From Ignavibacteria bacterium (lineage in GTDB: Bacteria; Bacteroidota; Ignavibacteria; Ignavibacteriales; Melioribacteraceae), in the NCBI GenBank assembly GCA_027347805.1, contig DAIEQP010000261.1:1-8053 (forward strand): a DNA stretch of 8,053 nucleotides, read 5' to 3'. How positions within the stretch are numbered: the first letter of the stretch is position 1; every line of letters starts with the position of its first letter. The notes below the pieces were generated by a model. That model was not told the origin of the DNA and did not search any database. It worked only from the letters and a program-made list of their open reading frames with translations. Shown piece after piece: positions 6,903 through 8,053 of the stretch. The position numbers and the translations under genes are program-made.

Positions 6903-7268
6903 TTATTTCCAGGTAAGTTTTGGCTTGCTGGTATTGAAACTATCTAAAGCTTCCTGAAGATTCTGAAATATTTTAAATACTTTATCCATTCTTGTTAGAA
7001 CAAAAACCAGAGAAGGCATTTCTTTATTGTAGACCAATCTTAAATCACCATTCAGTGAGTTTACTCTTTTTAATAAAGCAACCATAGCCCCAAGAAATGT
7101 TGAGTCAATATATTCACAAATACTTAAATCAATAACCAGCTTAGTTGTACCGGATGCAATCACTTCTCCAGCAAAATCCTTAAAACTAACAGCTTTTGCT
7201 AAAGTTGCCCGATTCAAATAGACGTGAATAATTCCAATATCCCCCGATTTTTCCGACTTAAAATCCAT
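6903..7268 (-). CDS. Second STAS-domain anti-sigma factor antagonist-like protein
   Basis: This 121-residue single STAS domain is a paralogue of the operon STAS protein: an ungapped hand alignment gives about 46 identities in 113 positions. Shared blocks are RAT (20-22), IDSTFLG/LDSTFLG with S56 at the same position, LKRV (66-69), GDLRLV/GDLKLV and LQEAL (104-108). S56 is the expected phosphorylation site. The receiver-PP2C protein encoded elsewhere in the window is a plausible phosphatase for both, while an unseen RsbW-like kinase would phosphorylate them (inference). The C-terminal eight residues extend past the other paralogue with a Lys/Pro-rich tail. It has its own upstream region with a possible promoter and no clear Shine-Dalgarno site. 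Its TAA abuts the TAA of the convergent U32 gene (bases 6900-6905 read TAATTA), leaving no space for a terminator between them. Confidence 0.9.
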   Translation of the reverse strand: MDFKSEKSGDIGIIHVYLNRATLAKAVSFKDFAGEVIASGTTKLVIDLSICEYIDSTFLGAMVALLKRVNSLNGDLRLVYNKEMPSLVFVLTRMDKVFKIFQNLQEALDSFNTSKPKLTWK

Positions 7269-7291
7269 AAGAAAGATTTCTTTTCACTTAT

Positions 7292-7322
7292 ATTATCAAA
7301 ATTAGTGTGCTAATATATGCAA
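7292..7322 (-). promoter_or_regulatory. Possible promoter of the second STAS gene
   Basis: The minus strand has TTGCAT (7317-7322) and GATAAT (7292-7297) separated by 19 bases, ending 23 bases before the ATG. Overlapping it is TAATTTTG (7297-7304), which fits the Bacteroidetes -7 consensus TAnnTTTG, though I could not find a well-spaced -33 element. The two readings compete, and in such A+T-rich DNA either may be chance. Confidence 0.25.
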
Positions 7323-7401
7323 TAATTCAAGAAAATCTAATGCAAGAAATAAAGTTTTGAATTGCCTCTGAAGAATTCAATTGTTTTTTCAGGATCTCTT
7401 T

Positions 7402-7446
7402 AAAAAGAAGAAGGCGAAGGACCTCTTCAAACTTTTACCCTTCGCC
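7402..7446 (-). terminator. Rho-independent terminator-like hairpin for minus-strand transcription
   Basis: Read on the minus strand, GGCGAAGG (7446-7439) pairs perfectly with CCTTCGCC (7420-7413), with two further G-U pairs possible and a loop of about 14-18 bases. It is followed at once by TTCTTCTTTTT. This is the order expected of an intrinsic terminator ending transcripts from the DUF5683-like gene before the STAS gene. The long loop is a weakness. On the plus strand the same stem would lie 22 bases before the Cys/His micro-ORF as a leader structure. Confidence 0.5.
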
Positions 7447-7465
7447 AATCTTAAGGACGGAGCCT

Positions 7466-7486
7466 GTTATGTGTGTGTGTCATAAC
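7466..7486 (+). promoter_or_regulatory. Hairpin enclosing the micro-ORF start codon
   Basis: GTTATG (7466-7471) and CATAAC (7481-7486) form a perfect six-base stem with a nine-base TG-repeat loop. The ATG of the putative micro-ORF lies inside the 5' arm, so the fold could hide the start codon. It matters only if this region is transcribed on the plus strand. Confidence 0.3.
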
Positions 7487-7525
7487 TATTGCAATCATTG
7501 TGCCATAAAATATTTTTTGATATGA
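7469..7525 (+). CDS. Putative 18-residue Cys/His-rich micro-peptide
   Basis: The frame ATG...TGA encodes MCVCHNYCNHCAIKYFLI. Six of its first eleven residues are Cys or His (C2, C4, H5, C8, H10, C11), spaced like a metal- or redox-active ligand set, followed by a hydrophobic end. GGAG lies six bases before the ATG (GGAGCCTGTTATG), with AAGGA a little further upstream, a better ribosome site than most full genes here have. Part of the Cys-Val-Cys run comes from a (TG)n tract, which makes chance a real alternative. It could be a leader peptide, a small metal-binding peptide or noise. No plus-strand gene follows within the window, which argues against a simple attenuator. I do not recognise a family. 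Confidence 0.25.
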   Translation: MCVCHNYCNHCAIKYFLI

Positions 7526-7626
7526 CTTCCCTGACACATCAAAATCTTTGTTTTCAACACAAAAAATGATTTTCTAAAAAATTTACCGCGAATATTTTTC
7601 GTCTCTAGAGAAAAAATTTCGGTTCT

Positions 7627-8053
7627 TTAGAAGGGTATTCGTATAGCAACGCCATATTCACCAGGCATTCGCAAGGAAGGTGCGACGGAAATCTTATTCG
7701 ATTCAAGGTCGATTCTTTCTTCGCCATGAAATAGCAGCAGATCAATTTGACTATATAATAAAATGACAGCCCAAGAAATCCAAAGATTGTTTCTCATTTT
7801 GTAAGACTTATTATAATCCGAATAACGCTGATCGAAATTGGCTTCTTCTGTTTCCCTCTGATATGCATCCTGCTTGCGGCTGGCATCGATTGCAAAATAA
7901 ATTAACGCTCCCAAATTTACTGTGTAAGCCAGACTATAAATCAATCCTCTATCTTTACCATATGATAGTTGTCCCCAGCCTGGCAAAACCATGTTTTTTA
8001 AGAAAGCAGAACCGAATGAAATTTGTTTTTTATAAACTATCTGGGAAACAGTA
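7627..8053 (-). CDS. DUF5683-like small membrane protein, 5' end cut by the window
   Basis: The frame is open to the window edge, giving at least 141 residues; the ATG at 7992 is internal, because about 20 in-frame codons upstream (including FGSAFLKN) fit the family. The segment NMVLPGWGQLSYGKDRG resembles the DUF5683 hallmark (LPGxGQxYxGK). Two hydrophobic segments follow, around GLIYSLAYTVNLGALIYFA and WISWAVILLYSQIDLLLF, separated by a charged tyrosine-rich stretch (QDAYQRETEEANFDQRYSDY). The C-terminus (GVAIRIPF) is beta-like and ends in Phe, as is common for proteins of this family. The molecular role is unknown. The start and any signal peptide lie outside the window. A terminator-like hairpin lies about 180 bases past its stop codon. 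Confidence 0.7.
   Translation of the reverse strand, partial: TVSQIVYKKQISFGSAFLKNMVLPGWGQLSYGKDRGLIYSLAYTVNLGALIYFAIDASRKQDAYQRETEEANFDQRYSDYNKSYKMRNNLWISWAVILLYSQIDLLLFHGEERIDLESNKISVAPSLRMPGEYGVAIRIPF

Larger units (their letters stand above)
7269..7626. other. Intergenic region of about 360 bases with structured elements and no full-size gene
   Basis: This A+T-rich gap separates the second STAS gene from the DUF5683-like gene, both on the minus strand. From left to right it holds a possible promoter for the STAS gene, a terminator-like hairpin facing the minus strand, and an 18-codon Cys/His-rich micro-ORF on the plus strand. A further stretch (about 7526-7626) holds poly-A/T runs and an imperfect CTCTAGAG palindrome. 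I recognise no tRNA, riboswitch or known small RNA family. Confidence 0.6.

Noticed and set aside
1..8053. CRISPR array, tRNA or rRNA genes, insertion sequence or integrase
   Set aside because: I saw no spaced direct repeats, no cloverleaf or rRNA-like stretch, no transposase or recombinase motif and no terminal inverted repeats.

Overview
The window looks like chromosomal DNA from the Bacteroidota/Chlorobi side of bacteria, most probably an Ignavibacteria-type organism. I infer this from the A+T-rich composition, the signalling repertoire (PAS histidine kinases, NtrC-type regulators, receiver-PP2C phosphatases, STAS proteins) and a DUF5683-like protein ending in Phe. Some genes have clear Shine-Dalgarno sites (AGGAG, AAAAGGA), unlike classical Bacteroidetes. 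The assignment is moderate; no rRNA or marker gene is present.

Layout. 53-397 (-): orphan serine-rich protein with one N-terminal hydrophobic segment. 5506 down to 582 (-): a compact signalling operon with gaps of about 16-32 bases. In transcription order it encodes a multi-PAS sensor histidine kinase, an NtrC-family sigma-54 response regulator with GAFTGA, a STAS anti-anti-sigma-like protein, and a receiver domain fused to a SpoIIE/RsbU-type PP2C phosphatase. The kinase reading frame is interrupted by one in-frame TAA inside its third PAS domain; the frame is otherwise intact on both sides. 5670-6902 (+): a U32-family protein (TrhP/RlhA-like RNA hydroxylation factor), divergent from the operon. 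6903-7268 (-): a second STAS protein, about 41% identical to the first and placed stop-to-stop with U32. 7269-7626: a gap of about 360 bases with a promoter candidate, a terminator-like hairpin and an 18-codon Cys/His-rich micro-ORF. 7627-8053 (-): a DUF5683-like membrane protein cut by the window edge.

How it fits together (inference). The locus joins two logics. In one, kinase and sigma-54 activator give a classical two-component output. In the other, a receiver-controlled PP2C phosphatase would dephosphorylate a STAS protein on the conserved Ser of DSTFLG, as RsbU/RsbP act on RsbV. One kinase may feed both receivers. The RsbW-type serine kinase and sigma factor that partner switching needs are not in the window, nor is any convincing sigma-54 promoter.

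The least conventional signals are the nonsense codon splitting the kinase, with a Shine-Dalgarno-like internal start downstream; the paired STAS paralogues sharing an unusual DSTFLG motif; and the Cys/His-rich micro-ORF whose start codon lies in a hairpin.
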